Positions 32,869 to 46,800 of a stretch of 64,000 nt of DNA are shown here, piece by piece. The notes beneath the pieces were generated by a model that was given only the letters and a program-made list of their open reading frames with translations, was not told the origin of the DNA and made no database searches. The position numbers and the translations under genes are program-made. Source of the stretch: Pithys albifrons albifrons (lineage: Eukaryota; Chordata; Aves; Passeriformes; Thamnophilidae). The first letter of the stretch is position 1. Every line of letters begins with the position of its first letter. Where the stretch lies: NCBI RefSeq assembly GCF_047495875.1, contig NC_092473.1, positions 12,863,733-12,927,732 of the forward strand. The letters run 5' to 3'.

Positions 32869-35800
32869 TTAATTTTCCACAGAAAATCTCTGCAGTTGTT
32901 CTGTTCATTGTCTCCCAGGCAGTGATGGGACCCAAGCAGTCTGTGCCATGATATTGCCACAAGTTGTTTCCCTTTGTTAGCTGGATTAAAGCTAACAGTG
33001 TTCTTCTGGATTCCACAGTCATGCTTTATCTTCCTCTGTAATTATTCCTAATCCTCTTTGGGCCCCAGTATTTATGAAAAGAAGTAGGAGCATCATAATT
33101 TCATGTGATCTAAGACTAGCTTTCCAGAAGTGTGATTGTAACGTTTCTTGAGCATTTATTTACAGAAATGTATGAAATATGAGGTGGTTGAGTTGTATCC
33201 AAGTGGATCTATTTCTGTCATTGCAGTTTCATTTAATGTGCTGGTTCAGCTTTGTGTTTGTTGATCTTTCAACACTCCTCGCTCCCACCAGGGACCCCCA
33301 TTACATCTCCTGTAAAATGCTCTTTGTACAATAGAAAATTTTATATGGAAATGGAGCTGCATTTTGTAATACATCCTAAAGGCAGAATTTTGCTATGAAG
33401 TTGTCATATGCATAAATAAATGGAAAAAAAAAGAATAAATACAGACTTAATAGAAACTAATAGGAAGGACAACACAAAAGTCATGCTTAGTTTTATGCCT
33501 GTTTCCAGTGTTTGTGTGAACTCATTGATTTCTCTCAAATTAATATCTTCTGCTGTAGAACCAGATGTCATCTTCACATAATTACATGTACAGCCCCTAA
33601 ATTCTTTTGGAAACAACGTTAACTACAAGATTTAGTTCTTCAGTTTTACTGTATGATGTACTAAATTATATATTCATAGAGATATTAAATTTAGATGAAC
33701 ACTCTCTCAGGGTTCCTTTACCCTTGTTTAGACACACTGACTGCTCTGGGGCCTTGAGGGAACTTAATCCAGCTCTTGAGCAGGTACTAATACTCAGAAA
33801 ACAAACTGGGAAGTAATCCTAAATTGAATTTACTGTATTAGCTGTGAAGGGTAGAAGTCTTGCTGGTGGAAATGTAATGCTGTGCATGATCAGGTTTTCT
33901 CAGCTTGTCTTTCTTTCTGCATTTTCTTTTCTGGAGATCTCTCTGTCTTTTGTTCTCTCTGTATAAGTTCCTATATGTTTGTGTGTCTATATATGTATTT
34001 CACTCATGCATTTCCATATTTGTGGACACAGCTCCTGCCTGGCAGTCACAGCTGGGCTGCTCTACACGAGGCAAAAGCTCAATTTACTTGTACTGGACAA
34101 TTTGTGCAACTTCAGTACCTGCTCTGTACAAATTCAAACATTTTGGAAACCTGTTTTATGGGCTTCTGCCTATGTTTGAGTCACACCTGCTGAGCAAGTT
34201 CAGAATTTTGAGGGACCTTTGAAATTATTGCCTGTATTGGGTGCAATGGGTTCTGCATCTTTGTGTCTGGGAGACTCTGGAGCTGAGCTGAGCCAGCTGT
34301 GCCCAATAACCACAGCAAATGGCCCAGGGACTCCCATCTGATTGTTAATGGAGGTGAAAGATGACTGTGAATCACAGCAAACTTCTGTAGAAGTGCAATA
34401 TAATTTTATTAACTATGAACCAGTCTTTGTGTGGAAATGGAGAGGCTGAGCCTTGTGCTTGACAGATCGATCAGCTCATACTGTGGGTCTGGAGAAGGAC
34501 ACGGGTATTTTCTGGTTTAATGGCTTGAATCTGGTATTTCTGCAGTGACCCCTGATGTATTGCTGCTCTAGGAAGCTCATTGGTGTTAGTTTTTAATGGT
34601 ACTAATCAACCACAATCTAAGCTTGGTGTATGGTGGGTACTACAGTATTGGCAGCAGAATGTTTTCAGAATTGAAAGGGGAGAGAACAGGGTGTTCTGTT
34701 ATTACAACTTTGCCTTTTGTTTTGAACATTTGTTTGGAATTGCTGCACTAAGTATGTTTATTTTTATAGCATGCTGTTTGCATTCCTGAAGTGTAATAAT
34801 TACAGATACCACAGTTATTGCTGCATGAGGTTTTTATAATTAATGCATAGAAATGTACAATAAACTCATGATAAAATATATGAATAACTATGTGGAGTTT
34901 GGCACAGTTTTGACCTTCTAGATATTAAAATACACCTTTTCTGCTCCTGCTTTCATAGCAAATTCTAATCATATCCTGTAATTATCTTTTGTTACTTGCA
35001 TATTGGCATTTGCTGAAAAAGACAAGCCACTCTAGAAAGTAAAATAGATTAACAGTGGTGTGATAACAGTGCTTTTGGTCAAGGACAGAAACTTGGTGAA
35101 AGCTTTCCACAAATTGCAATCAATTCTATCTGGTTTTAATGAACTGGGAGTGGTGGGCAGTGGTCTTCAGCTGTGAATGGCTCTGGAAGGAAGAAGAAAA
35201 AGAGAGGAATATAAAGAAATCTCCCTTCCAGTACCCTTTTGCTCACATAGAAGTATTTTGTTGAGAGTAAAGAATGTGAATTTTCAGTAGAATGATTTAA
35301 TGACAAAAATGTTTGTTTGAGGTAATTTTACACATGATTCATTAAAAATACCTCAAACAAATAATATCTAATGGAAATACTGGAAGCTTGAAATTTGGAG
35401 TTTCTAGACTGTTTATCAGTGTTTTATTTCATAATTGTACCATCAGTGAGATTCAGCAGCATTTGCTGCTGGTGTTCTACCCCCTCAGAGCCTGCCTGTG
35501 CTCACCTTGGCCCTGTGCTTGTGCTCCTACAGCTATTTCTGGGAGTTCTCTCTTCACTGAAGCAGGAACCTGATTTGTTTTCATTATTCCCTCATTTCTC
35601 CTTGGGGTTTTTTTCCCCTTTCCAGCCTGGATTAAGTCTCCAGTGATGCTGATAGTGCAGCCCTGGGAACAATTGGGCAGTACAATGAAGGGCAGGGTGG
35701 GGACAGGGATGGGGAGGGCTGGCAAAGCCCAGAGTCAGCATTGCTGCAGAGGAGGGCTGGGGGCTTTACCCTTGGGTTACATAGCACAGTTCCTTCAGTA

Positions 35801-37120
35801 ATTCCATCTTCTCTAAGTCCACAAGGCTTGCAGTACATACCAGGTAAACAGGAATCATCAGTGAATAAAACTAACAACAGCTTTTTCACACTCATTCTGG
35901 CCAAATGTGAAAACCTGAAGGGTAGGACAGTATTTATCAGAAAAGAAAAATCTATTTTTGATTATAACGGTGATGAAAGAACTTATGTAGAGGTTCACAG
36001 TTTTATTTTTCATTTAAAAAGTTGGTTTGAACATTGTGAAAGCCCTTAGAACTATCAATCTCTGAGAAGCTCATATGCACGAGAGCAAAATCTATGATAA
36101 TAATTGAAATATCAGTTATCTGTAACTTAACTGAGCAGTGTTTGACATAACCCAGTGGTTATATTGTTAATGCCCTTAAAATTAGTGTTTGCAGTACCTT
36201 AATCTGCCTGTGCTTTCTGAATGTTCAACTGCTTAAAAATCAAATCTGATACTAATTTGAGAGGTGGAAAAGCCAAAGTTTAACACTTGGCAGAATTGCC
36301 ATTGTTTATATGAATTGTTGAAGTTTTCTATCATGGTTTTCCTGAAGTGAGATTGAATGTTGTGTGGAAAGAAATTACCAGGAAGTTGTTACTGAGCTGA
36401 AACAAAGAGGCTGTAAAGGTCATACATAAAAATATGATTACATTTCTTCCAATGAAACAATATGCCTTAAGAAAGCAGAGTAGTTTGAAATATGTTTTTG
36501 AGGTGGGTATAGTTCGTGATGACAATTTTGACTTCAGCAGGAGTCAGATGGGTTCTTTTTATTCTTAAGCCATTTCTTTTCCCCATGGTCTATTTTTTAA
36601 GTTCAGAATTTAAAAGATTCAAAAGGTAGATCTCTAATTGTACATCAACAATTCTTGGAGGGCTCAGCTCTGGCCCCAAGGAGCAGAATTATTCCAGGGA
36701 GCACAGACAGGGATCAGAACTGTGGGGCTGAGCATTCCTGCTACATGCAAATAGCACTCACTGCAGATGCTTTTTTAGCTGGATAATCTGTGATTACAGT
36801 TTAGGAATGGCAAATGGAGTGGTGAAATCCAAAAATGGGGCAGGAAAGTGACTGTTCATAGGACGTTTGGGGGTTTTATGGACTCAGAAGGACTATTGCC
36901 CAGTTCATGGTATTATTTAAATTTGTACTTAAGACCAGCTTTGGAATTACAGAGGAGCTAAAGGCACATAAACCTTCCAAATTAGTCCCTGCTTCCTTTT
37001 TCCTTGCCCTTCAGTGCTGCTCCTGCTGTAGCATCGTGGCCCCTTTCCAGCTTCCCAGCCCTACCTGTGTGAGGAAGCAACTGCTGTGCCAGAGCCCTGG
37101 AGGTGCCTGAGCCCAGAGGA
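32869..37120. other. Unique non-coding DNA
   Basis: No recognised gene. The patch at 33882-34222 has three overlapping open frames on one strand, which is a sign of low stop density and not of coding. A GC-richer patch lies at 35480-35760. Confidence 0.55.
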
Positions 37121-37443
37121 GAGCCCAGGGCTGAGGTTCAGTGTGCCCAGAGCTGCCCCTGCCCTGAGGCTGTGCCTCCTGGTTCCTGTGGCCCAGGGAG
37201 AGGAGAGCCCAGTGCTGAGGGTCAGTGTGCCCAGTCCTGCCCCTGCCCTGGGGCTGTGCCTCCTGGTTCCTGTGGCCCAGGGAGAGGAGAGCCCAGGGCT
37301 GAGGTTCAGTGTGCCCAGAGCTGCCCCTGCCCTGGGGCTGTGCCTCCTGATTCCTGTGGCCCAGGGAGAGGAGAGCCCAGGGCTGAGGGTCAGTGTGCCC
37401 GGTCCTGGCTGTGCCTCCTGGTTCCTGTGGCCCAGGGAGAGGA
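37121..37443 (+). repeat. 84-bp GC-rich minisatellite with two-unit higher-order pattern
   Basis: Four tandem units start at 37121, 37205, 37289 and 37373. The first three are exactly 84 bp and the fourth is 71 bp after a 13-bp deletion. Units 1 and 3 share one variant set (GAGGTTC, CCCAGAGC); units 2 and 4 share another (GAGGGTC, a GTCCTG block). So the array grew by duplication of a 168-bp dimer. A partial unit precedes it. Because 84 is divisible by 3 and units lack stops, frames are open on both strands (37061-37501 minus; 37086-37465 plus). Their proteins are repetitive and unlike any known family. Confidence 0.95.
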
Positions 37444-37960
37444 GCTGAACCTGGACTTGTTCTGAAAACCTTTGCTTAATGAATGGACTTAAACAAACCA
37501 TGTGCTTGATTGTTACTGAATTTGCATCCCTAAAAATGGGTCTGAAAAGGCCTCCATTTAATTTCTGAGTGTGCTCTTTGCCTGTTGTCTCTCATTGTGT
37601 GGTTTCACCTGGTGGGGCCAAAGTCCCTTCTCTGTGACAGGGATTTTATGTGCAGTGGTAAAGTAAGTTACCAAAATGATGAGAAAAGTTGATCTCCTCA
37701 GGTATAGAAAGAAAGTTCTGTTTGTATTTGTTCTTAGTGAAGAATGGATTTACTTAAATACTTGTTCTCAGGTATTTCTTTTGAATCATTAATGGTTATT
37801 TTTAATTAATAAGCTGTTAAAAATCTTTATAATTTCTCATAATTAATTTCTATGCAATATTAATGAAACTGATTTGGGTCAGTATTTAGTATAATTGAAG
37901 TAAATATTCAACTATTCTTTATTTCTCAAAGGTGGAGAATTAGTGACTTACCTGCTGTGA
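37444..37960. other. Unique non-coding DNA
   Basis: AT-rich, nothing recognised apart from its position between the minisatellite and a CR1 tail. Confidence 0.6.
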
Positions 37961-38003
37961 AATGATCTCAGAGGTCTTTTCCAACCTCGTGGATTCTGTG
38001 AAA
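37961..38003 (+). mobile_element. CR1 3' terminal scrap
   Basis: About 43 bp matching the CR1 3' end (ATGATCTCAGAGGTCTTTT, CCAACCTCGTGGATTCTGTG). No coding sequence. It is either an extremely truncated insertion or the remnant of an older copy. Confidence 0.75.
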
Positions 38004-41000
38004 TAGGTGAAGAACAATAAATTAGCTCGTAGGGTTTTTGGATAACTGAACTTGTGTGTCCTGCACATAAATGAGATGCCTGAATGTGCAAGTCAGTGGA
38101 AAATTCACTTCGTTTTTCTAGAGGAGTTTCAGTGCAAACTTCAGTACATCCTTAATTACAGAGTCACATAATATTTGCCATCAGATCCATTTGTCAACTC
38201 CATTTGCTGTCTAAAGTTACAGATGTCAGGAATTTGTACATGCCATCAATTCATTTGTCAGAATTGTTGTATGTTAACATTAATATCAAGTTTGCTAATG
38301 GTGACATCTAAATTGCCATCTTTAGGTTTGAGAGTCAATAACAGATTTCAATTAATTTCATACTGATCTGAGAGGTGGTGTCAGGGTGAGACAGACACAG
38401 GGAAGTGGACACTGCTTTATATTTGCTTCACCTCTTGGTTTTCTTCAGAAATAAATCATGGTGAAAGTGTAAACCAAAGGAACCCTAAATGTAATTTTCA
38501 CAAGTGAAACTTTATGTTGATGCTGGAAGGATAAGAACAAACTCCATTCCAGCATGAAGTGAATTCTGCTTTGAAAAATGAATAAAAAGGAAAAGTGAGC
38601 AAGAAGAAAAGAAACAATTTTGCCCATAACCCGTTGTTATAAACTTCCCAAATTGTTGCTCATTAGATAGTGAGCACACAGTAGTTTGCAAAGATTATAT
38701 AAACAAGAAGGCTAACAGCTGTGATTACATGGTTTATTTTTAAATGAAGATTTAATATTGTTAGCAGGTTGTTACTTGTATTCAAGCCTCACTACAAGAC
38801 ACTTTTAATTAAGATTTAGGGTACTGCAAAACACCACTTTGAATTATGATGTTTTGAACAAGTGTTACATTGTTCAAACAGAGGAAAAGCAAAACAAATT
38901 TAGTAACTTGTATCCATAAGATTCATAATGAGATTTATTAAAATGTAACACAAATGGAGTTTTATGGGTGTGCTTTTTTTGTTGTTCTTTGTAAATTAAG
39001 TAGTGTGTGTGCAACAGGAAGGGACCAAACTAGTCAGGGGCTGAGAAGTGGTTTTGCAGCTTGAAAACCAGCTCATTCTTATCAGAGATATTGTGTGACT
39101 GGGGTCAAAAACTGCAATATCAACGACTGCATATGCAGTAAATGGTGTGAATTTGACTCATCACACCATGTCCAAGTCCTTTAAATGTTGAGATAAATAG
39201 CACTATTTTTTAAATTTTTTTTTTATTCCAAAGCTAAGGTAAAAGGGAAGAAAAAAAAGTTGAGCAAGGTTTACTTGTAACTCTTTCTTCCAGATGTAAA
39301 GAAGTTCAACTTTCAGCTTGACTGTTTAAAAATGTGCAGACAGATCAATAGATCTGCTGTACTCTTTCTCCAGAATAATGAGATAGGAGTTTGAAGAATA
39401 TCATGATTTGTTCCTGTGTTTGTGTTCTGTATGTAATGCTACCAAAGTTCTTATTTATATCAAGTTCTTCATAATTCCTGAAAAAAAAACCCCAAAAAAC
39501 ACAAAACACCCTAAATAGCTCTGATGCACAGGAAAGCATGACAGAGTTGGAAATTTCAAGGTGTTTTAAAGATTTCAAACTGTATTTACACTTGCAGAGT
39601 GTGCCCATGTCAAGTTTCAGTTCTCTTCTCCACTGAAGCCCAGATGTCCATCCTGCAGCCACTGAGTCTGAGCAGAGTTCCCAGAGCACAGGGTGGTTCA
39701 GGCAGCCTGTGCTGGACCATTCCTGTGCTGAGCAAAGCTGGGGACCAGTTGTGGGTGTCACAATGTGGAGGAGAGCCCAGCCCAGAGGAGCAGCCACTGA
39801 GCACCTGCCCTGCTGCTGCTTCCCTGGTGATGTTCTGGGTGCTGATGTGAGCACAGTGATGTGGAAGGGCTGTGAGGTCCATGTGGGTGGGATCCCACCT
39901 GTGCAGAGCTGATCTCACTGCTGCTCCTCATTCATGGACTTCCTGCTTTGTGCTTCTCTTGTAATGGCAAAAAATACAACCCCAGTACTTGAAGTGTGGT
40001 CTGCAGAACCTCTGGGGGCACAGAGGAGAGCCAGGTCAGTCATCTCATTTGAGTTCTTATTCTCAGCTACTGAATATGTTTATTATTATTATACCAGCCC
40101 AAATAAATTAAGTGAATTGCAAAGAACCGTCTCCTTGTGAATGGAGCTAATGAGGGAGGAGAATGAGGACACAGGAACTTTGAGCTGCTGTCAGCCAGTG
40201 ATTCAGATTGAAAAAAAAGAGCTGAGAAGTCTGAAAATCCTCTTAAATACTCGCTCTTCCAGTACAGTGAAAGAAATGAAGTTCAAGGCAGTGTTAGGGG
40301 GAGGATGATCCTGCTCATGCACTGGGCATTTCAATTTTCCATTCTATAGGAACACTCCAGTGCTGCATCTTAAACAGGTCACTGAGCTGCTTTGAGAAAT
40401 GTCCTGGAGTAGGTAAATCTTTGGGGTTTTGGCTGGTTGGAAGAGTCAGAGAGAGGGGAGCAGCTGCTAAAGACAAGAACTTTGAATTGCAGGGCCCTGA
40501 GTTCTCTTGAAAATTATAATATATGGGCAGAGATTTCAGTTCTTGTGGTGTGCATGAAGAGGCACAGGCTGGGGCACTTCCAGAGACAGTGGGGAAAATA
40601 GTTGCTGTTCAAAGTTTGTCCTTTTGGTTATAGAAGCCTGGAATTCCAGCTGTGCACAGGGAAGGTGAAAGAAATAGGGGGAGAGAAATTACTTATTTCT
40701 TAAGTTATCCAGATGTTTTACAAGGTTAGGATGCTGATAGTCCATGGTGGAAAGAAGAGATATGTATCAATGGGGGAAGGAAATAATGGATGAAAAGAAA
40801 TAAAAATTGCCTTGCATGCCTTGATGTGTCTCCATATTTGTGTTAGAAGCAAGTTGGCCTGCACGTAATTAGAAGTTAACAGAGCCCTGCTTTTGTAAGG
40901 CAAACATGTGCACACAGCGAGCTGATGGCTGGGCAAGGAAATGACAAGTGCACAGGAGCATAAATCAACCTCCAGCTCAAATCCCTTGTTTTGCAGCAGT

Positions 41001-43758
41001 GCATGAAGGCTCTATAAAAAATTTAACCCTAAAGTAGTTCTTAGTTTTCAGATCTTTTAAGAGGATATTTGTAGCTTTGGAAGTCAGGAATTGGCTCCAA
41101 AGTGATTCAGGGTCTTGAAATTTGTAAAAAGTGGGAACTTGGGGATGTGAAACACAATTGATCTGCTTAAAGTAGAGGGTTTTTACTTGACTGAGGTGAA
41201 GTGAGCACCAACTCTGCACTGATTTAGTGGGCAAAGGAGGCCTGGCATGTTAGTAGAAGGAAAAAAGATCAGTAATGTTAAAATTATATATGTCTTTGTT
41301 ACATTTTAAGTTTTAAATTATACACTTGGTGAATATTTTAGTGTTTGTCTTATTAATTGCTTCTGTACTAAGTCTATAATTTCTGAACTCAGAGGTGTAC
41401 ATTGAGCTGACTTTTTGAACTTCACGAGTTTTAAACAAACAGAGCTATCAGGGACTGGCTGGAGGAATATTTACTCTTTTTGTTTGATGAATTACCAGTA
41501 CTGGGTGGCTGAAGAGTGTGCCAGTGGTTTCAATACCTTTGTATTCTTTTTGTGTTTTTATTTGGAGCTCATTAGTTCCTGTTAAAGCAGTAATTAGTTT
41601 TGGGATGCAGTTGAAACTCTTAGTTCTCCATGAACCCCTCCTGTGACTTTCCTGCCTCTCTATTTTAGTGTATTTTAGTTTTATTACATGTCTTCACAAC
41701 CCGGTGTTTATCTTGTGTTTGCTTAGGCTTTGAGTTCTGTTTAAAACGATAGATCTGTTTGATTTGAGAGTAGAGTTTGTCTTTCACACTGTTTATTGTG
41801 TGGGATGAGGATGTGGAAGGCTGGAGTACCTTTGAATTGATGCTGGTGCAGTATCTTCATTTCATGTGGAGACATTCAGGCCCTTTGTGTGACCTGAAGG
41901 CCATTGCAATGGGAAAGGTGAGTCTTTGGAAGAGCTTGCCAAGATTCCTTTCTCCAAGTACTCTTGTTTTCACTCAGACTGTTGCTCCATAATCTTTATT
42001 GCTGGGAATACACCAAGGGCATTTGATATAATGACTGATTTTCTTTGTGCTTTACTGCATTTTTTCATATTCACTTACAAACTGTTCTAACAAATCCCTC
42101 AGATCCTAAAGCTCAGCAGTCCTTTAACTCCCTTTCCTCTTTCTTAATGCTGAGGTAGTAAATGTATTGTTTGGTGTTACTGGTTAGAATCTGTTGGTTT
42201 GGGTTTTTTTTTCCAAGGATAAGAAAGAACTGCAGCTGTCTGACTCCTTCTTTGCAGTGTGGCTTCATTCTCTGACTTGAGCCCAGCAGCAGGTTCTCCA
42301 TGCAAATGGGCTGGCACAGATTGAGGGATGCAGCTGCCAAGATTCCTGATGGAGTGGATGGAGAGCTACTCTTTTGCCATCATTACACACTGAACTGTAC
42401 CTTCATGTTAGTAACAGTCTATTGCTGATTTTTCTAAAGACATGGGTTGAGTTTCAGGCAAAACTGTTGTTATCCCGTGTAAGCAAGTGGGAAAAACAAG
42501 CTGCCTGTGAAAATACCTTGGGAAAACTCTTCCTTTGAGAATCTTGATCTATGTTATAGCAAAGAGTTGTTGGTTGATCTGGGTTTTTGCTTCTTGCCTA
42601 CCATAAACCTTTTAAAGATTAAAAATAAAAATAATTTTCTTTGAGAAAGAAAACTAGATTGGACCCCAAGGAGTTATCCATTAAATAGGATAAAAAATAG
42701 CTGATATAAATGGTAAAACCAGTTTAAATGCTTTCCACAGTGTTACTGGGCCATAACAAAAACTATAATGAGAACAAGCATGTTGTGAAAGCAAACTTGT
42801 GTTCAAAGAATTCCTTTCACTGCAGAGGGAAGCCATCAGTAATTGTATTACTTAGCAATTATAGGGAAATCCCTTTTTGTTTAAAATAGCTTAGAAGCTT
42901 GAGCTAATCCTTCAATGGTCTGTGGAAATAAACTGAGGCATTAAAAAAATAAAGGGATTCAACCAAAACTAGAGATTAATGATGGTCAGAACCAACAATT
43001 AACTCAGAATTTTGTCTTATGTTTCTAGTAAGACTCAGAATCTCAAATCCTGTTTACCATTCTCCATGTTTTTAACATTAATATTTGATACATAATATTT
43101 GGGGTGTGGATTAATAGAGAGAGGGGTGAAAATGTTTGATTTGGGTGGACAACACACCAGCCAGTCTTGCTCTCAGACAGGAAGCTGGGAAGGGACCAGT
43201 GTGGTTTGTGCTGCTCAAGGGTTTTGTGTGAGCTATTGGTCCAGTGGGTGGTTCTCTTGTCAGATTGAACAAGAAGTGCCAGTGATGATTCAAATGGCAT
43301 CTAAAATGTTTTATAAATCACTTCAGAGGGTGCCATTATGCCTAAGATAGGTTTAAAAATTGGGGCATTTCAAAGAACTCGGGTTTCTTCTCCAAGTCAT
43401 GGATTCCACACAGTGTTCTCAAGCATTTCTGAATCACTTAGACTTGCACAGGTGTCATTGTGGGCATCTTGCTGCACTGTGGCCAACCTCAAACTGGGCA
43501 TCTGAAATACCCAGCTGAACACACCTCGTTAGGAATGGAAACCACACTATTGAGATCAAAATTTACGACAGTAGATGACTGAATCTTTTTCTGCCATAAA
43601 GTTATCAGGAATTTAATGACTTTTCATGAGATAAATTGATAGTGTAAGTACAGATTCACATGATGTATAAAGAACAAGAAAATCTCCTCTGTTGTTTTGA
43701 ATTAGTCTCAAAAATGCTCCCTACACTTTCGTAAGCATAAAGAGAGATGTTAAAATGG
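38004..43758. other. Unique non-coding DNA
   Basis: Mostly AT-rich. A GC-richer patch at 39600-39920 has overlapping frames on both strands (minus 39345-39854, the longest at 169 codons; plus 39599-39850) without domain features. No RNA gene or transposon recognised. Confidence 0.5.
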
Positions 43759-43856
43759 TTCTGTCCTCTCACTCTTGGTGTGGAGGGTTGTTCCATCTTG
43801 GTGAGATCTTGAAGTCATTCTGTCCTCTCACTCTTAAGGGCTGTTCCATCTTGGTC
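43759..43856 (+). repeat. 59-bp tandem duplication
   Basis: TTCTGTCCTCTCACTCTT occurs exactly at 43759 and 43818, and TGTTCCATCTTGGT recurs downstream in each copy. The second copy has a small internal deletion (TTGGTGTGGAGG against TTAAGGG-type sequence). This is a local two-copy duplication that has started to diverge. Confidence 0.85.
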
Positions 43857-46800
43857 ATGGGAGCTCACCTGGCATATTTTTTGTTCATATTTAACTTTCT
43901 ACTGAGTTTCATTAGAGTTGCATGATGAGAATAAATAGCAAGAACCTGGCAACACTTCTCATTAAAACAAAAGAAGCTTGAAACAGTGGTGGGAGGACTT
44001 GCTGGTTGCTCTGGAGCTGTGGAGGGAGGAAAGCCTTGGAGTATAACCCTGAGGTGTAAACACCACCTGCACCCGGTGGCTTTCCTGCTCCCTGGGGCAC
44101 TTAGGGAAGGTCCTAATCAAGTGTAAAATGCTGGGTGTGAAATCTCTCGATCTGACAACAGTCTCAGTGTTGGCTCTAAATGCTGTAATTTGTGACTGAG
44201 ACCAGTGGTCAGAAACGGTGCCTGTTTCCCCCCACCAGCCTTTGCCTTTGCTGCACTCTGGAGGAGAGGAGCAATCATGGTTAACATGTGGGGCCACTTT
44301 GAAAAACAAGTTTAAAACTGACGGGTACACTTGTCCTTGTGGAAGAAGACTGTTGTATTTTTCATGGTCTTTAATAATCTCATGAAAAAATTAAATTACC
44401 TCTTAAGCTCTGGGCTGTCATTTGGATCAGGTACTCTCTTTTCCAAGCAAATGCAGCAGCTCTGCAGCCTCCTCGGGAAGTTCAGTGCTTGGAGATCTGG
44501 AGTAGGAACCCATCACCCTGAGAGAGGTGACAGAGCTGCTACAGGATCTTTGATCCTTTGTAACCACTACAAGCTGTTGTGGAAAGCACGTGCTGTTTAG
44601 TTTGTAAAGCCACTGCTCATCTTCCCCAGGTAAAGCTGCCACTTCTTAAAATGCAAACAATACCCTAAAGCTTTTTTTGCATCTCGTCTTGCTGTTTCAT
44701 AGTAAGAGGGTTGATTTTTTTTTTCAAAACCTCTCTTATTGTCCTCCCTTCATATCCTTTTGCTTCCTGGAGAACAGGAGCCTTAAGGAAATTATTTTTT
44801 GAGAAGGGATGTGGCAGTGGTGATGGCTGAAGGCAGATCCAGGGGATTCCTGCCCATGCTCTGGCTGTGCTATCACTCACTGCCACTTCAAACTGCTTGT
44901 TGGGGAGGGGTTAATGCTTAAAAGAGTAAAAATAATAATAAAAAATGGGAAGTTGTATCTAATCTGTGCTTGCCTTCCAGGCAGTGCTGCTCTTGATGGA
45001 GCTTTGTTTTCTTAAGTAGGAAGCAACTCCCACCTCCTCTCCTGGTTTGCTGCTGGCAGTTCCCAGTGTTTGGCTCATTCCTAATTCCAGGCCATGTCCC
45101 TTAACATTCACATTTAAAGAGTGGTGTCTAATTTTCCTTTTATTTATGGAAATTGGTTTGCACCTGCTTGCTTGGAATTAGCAGTGAATTCTGGAGTCCA
45201 AGTGACCAAGGGAGGTAATAAGGCTGTCTTGACCATTTGTAACTTTTATTTTTTTCATTTTGCTTCAGAGAATTCTCTTTCAGAGTTGTCATACTGAGAT
45301 CAGGCACTTCAGATTTCCAGTAGGAAAAGAAATAACTCGATAGATAGAAAGTAATGGATTTTTCTTTTTTTTTCTCCAAGAGAGAATAAGAGGAAAAACT
45401 CCAATGGCACCAAGAGACTACCAGCACGATGCTAATAATGCAAACCCCTGTTTCTTTGTGGGTTTTTCTGTCAGTTTAAATTATATTTATCATATTTATG
45501 TGCATTCTTAGTATTGAAGTATATATATGAAAACAAAAGTGGTTTAACTGGCAGGAAATTTCAGCTCCAGTTTTGCAAGCAAATGAAGGGGAAGTTCAAT
45601 TATAAACTATCTGTTTAATAAGCCAGTGATGTGGTATTACTTTTCTCATTTGTGTTGGATTAAATGAGAATAATTATTATTACTGGCAGAAAAATACATT
45701 TATCCTTTGTAGAACTTGCAATTATTAAAAAAAACCACAACCACAATTTTTTTTGATGTTGACAATGCAGAAAAAAAGGTGATTCTAAGTGGAGTCTTCC
45801 TTAGCTTTGCTTCATAATTTTGTTTCAGTTCATGTAACTACTTTTATTTTACATCAACTACTTGTGTTTCAAGATTGCTCAGTTTGATAGTGGGAAGACC
45901 AGATAGTCTGTGTGTGTTTGAAGTAGTAATTACAATTTTTGTGCCTCGGGGGTTTGGCATCCTTGAACCTGAGATGCTTTAGATCAGTGTACTTCTACTT
46001 CCATGTTGAGAAATTCATTGAGTACTTTTGGATTTGCTTTGAAGGCAAAATTCCTCCTTATTCAGTAAAAACCCTAGTGAAGGAAGTACACTATTAATAT
46101 TGTTTTAATGTTTGTTTTACATCATGAATGCGAGTTTTAAATCGTGTTTTATGGAGCAGTGTTTTAGTGTAGAAGGGAATTTGTTTGAAGTTTTTTAATG
46201 CAGAATCAACATTCTGTCTATATCTGTATTGTGTTCAGTTGCCATTTCACAGTTGTTTTTATAGCAGATTTAAAAGATAAACATTGTCATAGGTATTGTG
46301 ACAGCTCCTTTGAAACACGGCGATCCAAAAAATTAACAGAGTTCTTTGCAAGTTGTTTTAGAGGACATGAAATTAAGAATGTTAGCAGGGCCCTCAGTCA
46401 AATGGATCATAACTTTAATTACTAGACTAGGGCAGTGATGTGGTGTGTGCAGCTCTGCTCAGTGGCAGGTCAGTGCCCCTTGGCTTGCTTGGTGCCAAAC
46501 TTTGTTCAAATCTTACACTCCAAGTGCTGCATCGCTGCCGTTTATGCTCAGCTATGATAGCTCAGAATTCCCTTTAAGATCCCGGCTTTGCCCCAAGGCT
46601 CTTTCACTGGGACTCTTTATTGTGGGCAGAGGAATGTGATGAGCTGTCTCCCTTCTGTCGTGGGTTGGGATTGCATATGATTCCAGCTTTTCAGTTTTAT
46701 CTTTGAATTTTTGAGTCCTGTTTATGACACTGATATTCAAAGACTGTCTTGATGTTTGAAGATGTGACTTCTGTATATAACGAAATAAAAATTGGCTTCC

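Noticed and set aside
37061..37501. Repetitive proline/leucine-rich proteins on both strands
   Set aside because: They are translations of the 84-bp minisatellite. Unit length divisible by 3 and lack of stops keep several frames open at once, and no domain is present.
39480..39515. A/C-rich simple tract
   Set aside because: Low-complexity sequence without a regular unit; no functional signal.
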